A stretch of DNA of 7,365 bases from Pseudomonadota bacterium (GTDB lineage Bacteria; Pseudomonadota; Gammaproteobacteria; Xanthomonadales; Rhodanobacteraceae), in NCBI GenBank assembly GCA_021783385.1, contig JAJXTX010000089.1, positions 2,331 to 9,695 of the forward strand, read 5' to 3'. The position numbers and the translations under genes were made by a program. Within the stretch, counting starts at the first letter, position 1; the number at the start of each line of letters is the position of its first letter. The notes beneath the pieces were generated by a model, which worked only from the letters and a program-made list of their open reading frames with translations, did no database searches and was not told where the DNA came from. Below are positions 6,178 through 7,365 of this stretch, piece after piece.

Positions 6178-7365
6178 ATGAACCTGATTTTTCGCAAACT
6201 CATCCTGCTGGTCGCGCTGATGCTGGTCGCGGTCGACCCAGCGCACGCCGGCATCGCCAACGCGCCCGGTGCCAACCTGCGCGTCTCGCTGATCACCTAC
6301 GGCCCCGGCGAAACCTACTGGGAGCGCTTCGGCCACGACGCGATCGAACTGCGCGACACCGTCTCGGGCGAGGCGATCAACTTCAACTACGGCGTATTCG
6401 ACTTCAACGAGAAGAACTTCTTTCTCAACTTCGCGCGCGGGCGCATGCACTATCTGATGGACGCAGCGCCGAGTGCGCTCGACGAGAGCGACTTCATCGA
6501 CAGCGGCCGCTCGGTGACGCGCCAGTCGCTGGCGCTGAGCGCCGATCAGGCCGCCGCGCTGCGTGATTTCCTGCTGTGGAACCTGCGCCCGGAAAATGCC
6601 GGCTACCGCTACGACTACTACGTCGACAACTGCACCACGCGCGTACGCGATGCGCTCAACCAGGCGCTCGGCGGCGTGCTGAAAACGCAGCTCGGCGCGC
6701 GCGCCGGCGGCATGACCTACCGCCAGCAGACGGTACGCCTGATGAGCGCGCAGCCGTGGCTGATGCTGGTGCTGGACCTTGGCCTGGGGCCGTATGCCGA
6801 CCAGCCGCTCAACGCGTGGCAGGAAAGCTTCCTGCCGATGGTGCTGCAGGCGCAGCTGCGCGAGGTGCGCGTCGACAACGGCCACGGCGGGCTGCAACCG
6901 CTGGTGCGCAGCGAGCGACTGGTCTCGCCGAACCGGCTGGAGGTGCCGCCTGCCACGGCACCCGACCTGCGTCCGCCGCTCGCGCTGGCCGGCCTGCTGC
7001 TGGCGGCGCTGATCGTGCTGACGTGGCGCACGTGGCGACCGGGCTTCATCGCGCTGGGCACGCTGTACCTGTTCGCGGCCGGCCTCGTCGGCATCCTGCT
7101 GCTGGTGCTGTGGACGCTCACCAGCCACCACGCCGCCTGGGCCAATGCCAACCTGCTGCTGTTCAATCCGCTGGCGTTTGCGCTGCTGCCCACGCTGTGG
7201 CGTGCGCACCGCGGCGTGATGCCGTCGCGTTTCGCCAATGGCGTGATCCTGCTGCAGCTGCTGGCTGCGCTGGTTGCCGTGCTGCTGCACCTGCTGCCCG
7301 GTACCGTGCAGCAGAACCAGCCCTGGCTGCTGTTCGCGCTGCCGTGCTGGCTCGCGCTGGCATGG
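6178..7365 (+). CDS. Lnb-N (DUF4105) domain envelope protein with C-terminal membrane helices, cut off by window edge
   Basis: Partial (396 codons, no stop). Residues 1-24 form a signal peptide with basic NLIFRK, a hydrophobic core and a likely cleavage after AHA (22-24). The periplasmic domain (about 30-250) has the DUF4105/Lnb-N pattern: LITYGPGETYWERFGHDAIELRD with H53, INFNYGVFDF (67-76), then YRYDYYVDNCTTRVRDAL with C152 (143-160). The conserved His and Cys are the plausible catalytic pair of a thiol enzyme. After residue about 265 come hydrophobic segments at about 266-283, 291-313, 325-341, 355-374 and 384 onward, giving a membrane-embedded C-terminus. As remembered, Lnb-N is named after the Bacteroides lipoprotein N-acyltransferase Lnb. 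The gene follows corC, where E. coli has lnt, the enzyme for the same step, so a role in envelope or lipoprotein biology is tempting but unproven. The start gives the signal peptide; the upstream ribosome binding site is poor because REP sequence fills the gap. Confidence 0.82.
   Translation, partial: MNLIFRKLILLVALMLVAVDPAHAGIANAPGANLRVSLITYGPGETYWERFGHDAIELRDTVSGEAINFNYGVFDFNEKNFFLNFARGRMHYLMDAAPSALDESDFIDSGRSVTRQSLALSADQAAALRDFLLWNLRPENAGYRYDYYVDNCTTRVRDALNQALGGVLKTQLGARAGGMTYRQQTVRLMSAQPWLMLVLDLGLGPYADQPLNAWQESFLPMVLQAQLREVRVDNGHGGLQPLVRSERLVSPNRLEVPPATAPDLRPPLALAGLLLAALIVLTWRTWRPGFIALGTLYLFAAGLVGILLLVLWTLTSHHAAWANANLLLFNPLAFALLPTLWRAHRGVMPSRFANGVILLQLLAALVAVLLHLLPGTVQQNQPWLLFALPCWLALAW

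Noticed and set aside
4605..6296. Long minus-strand open frame (563 codons) opposite ybeY and corC
   Set aside because: It is antisense to two well-conserved genes, has a composition rich in His/Gln/Arg/Val typical of a GC-rich shadow frame, and shows no recognisable motif. The REP arms are also part of it.
6082..7290. Long minus-strand open frame (402 codons) opposite the Lnb-N gene
   Set aside because: Gln/Arg/His-rich low-complexity translation without domains; the plus strand has a signal peptide, conserved motifs and membrane helices.

Overview
The window looks like a chromosomal segment of a GC-rich gammaproteobacterium. The closest fit is Xanthomonadales, probably Rhodanobacteraceae (Rhodanobacter/Dyella/Luteibacter type). 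The evidence is the high GC content, the style of the ybeZ-ybeY-corC proteins, and two palindromic doublets of GTAG-type REP sequences. This assignment comes from remembered family features, not from a search.

Left half, minus strand (3522 down to 1): a compact drug/xenobiotic efflux operon read as TetR-family repressor, lipoprotein periplasmic adaptor (HlyD/YbhG type), single-domain ABC ATPase, ABC-2 permease. The permease runs off the left edge. Gene order matches the E. coli cecR-ybhG-ybhF-ybhS-ybhR locus. The last three genes are joined by two ATGA stop/start overlaps, and the adaptor has a clear ribosome binding site 15 bases after the repressor. The operon starts at a short divergent region (3523-3630) holding a 24-bp AT-rich palindrome, the best candidate for the repressor's own operator.

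Right half, plus strand (3631 to the right edge): the conserved ybeZ-ybeY-corC cluster (PhoH-like ATPase, YbeY endoribonuclease, CBS-domain CorC/YbeX). It is followed by a secreted and membrane-anchored protein with an Lnb-N (formerly DUF4105) domain that runs off the right edge. In E. coli the gene after corC is lnt, the lipoprotein N-acyltransferase, so a protein with a domain shared with the Bacteroides N-acyltransferase Lnb at this position is notable.

Two REP doublets interrupt this cluster. The first (4631-4708, exactly 78 bp) lies inside the ybeY reading frame between the start codon and the conserved domain, and seems to be translated as a 26-residue insert. The second (6098-6164) supplies the corC stop codon and fills the gap before the Lnb-N gene. 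No RNA genes, CRISPR, transposase or prophage genes were seen. Apart from the REP insertions and the Lnb-N gene, the region is ordinary chromosomal content; I do not see a new defence or mobile system.
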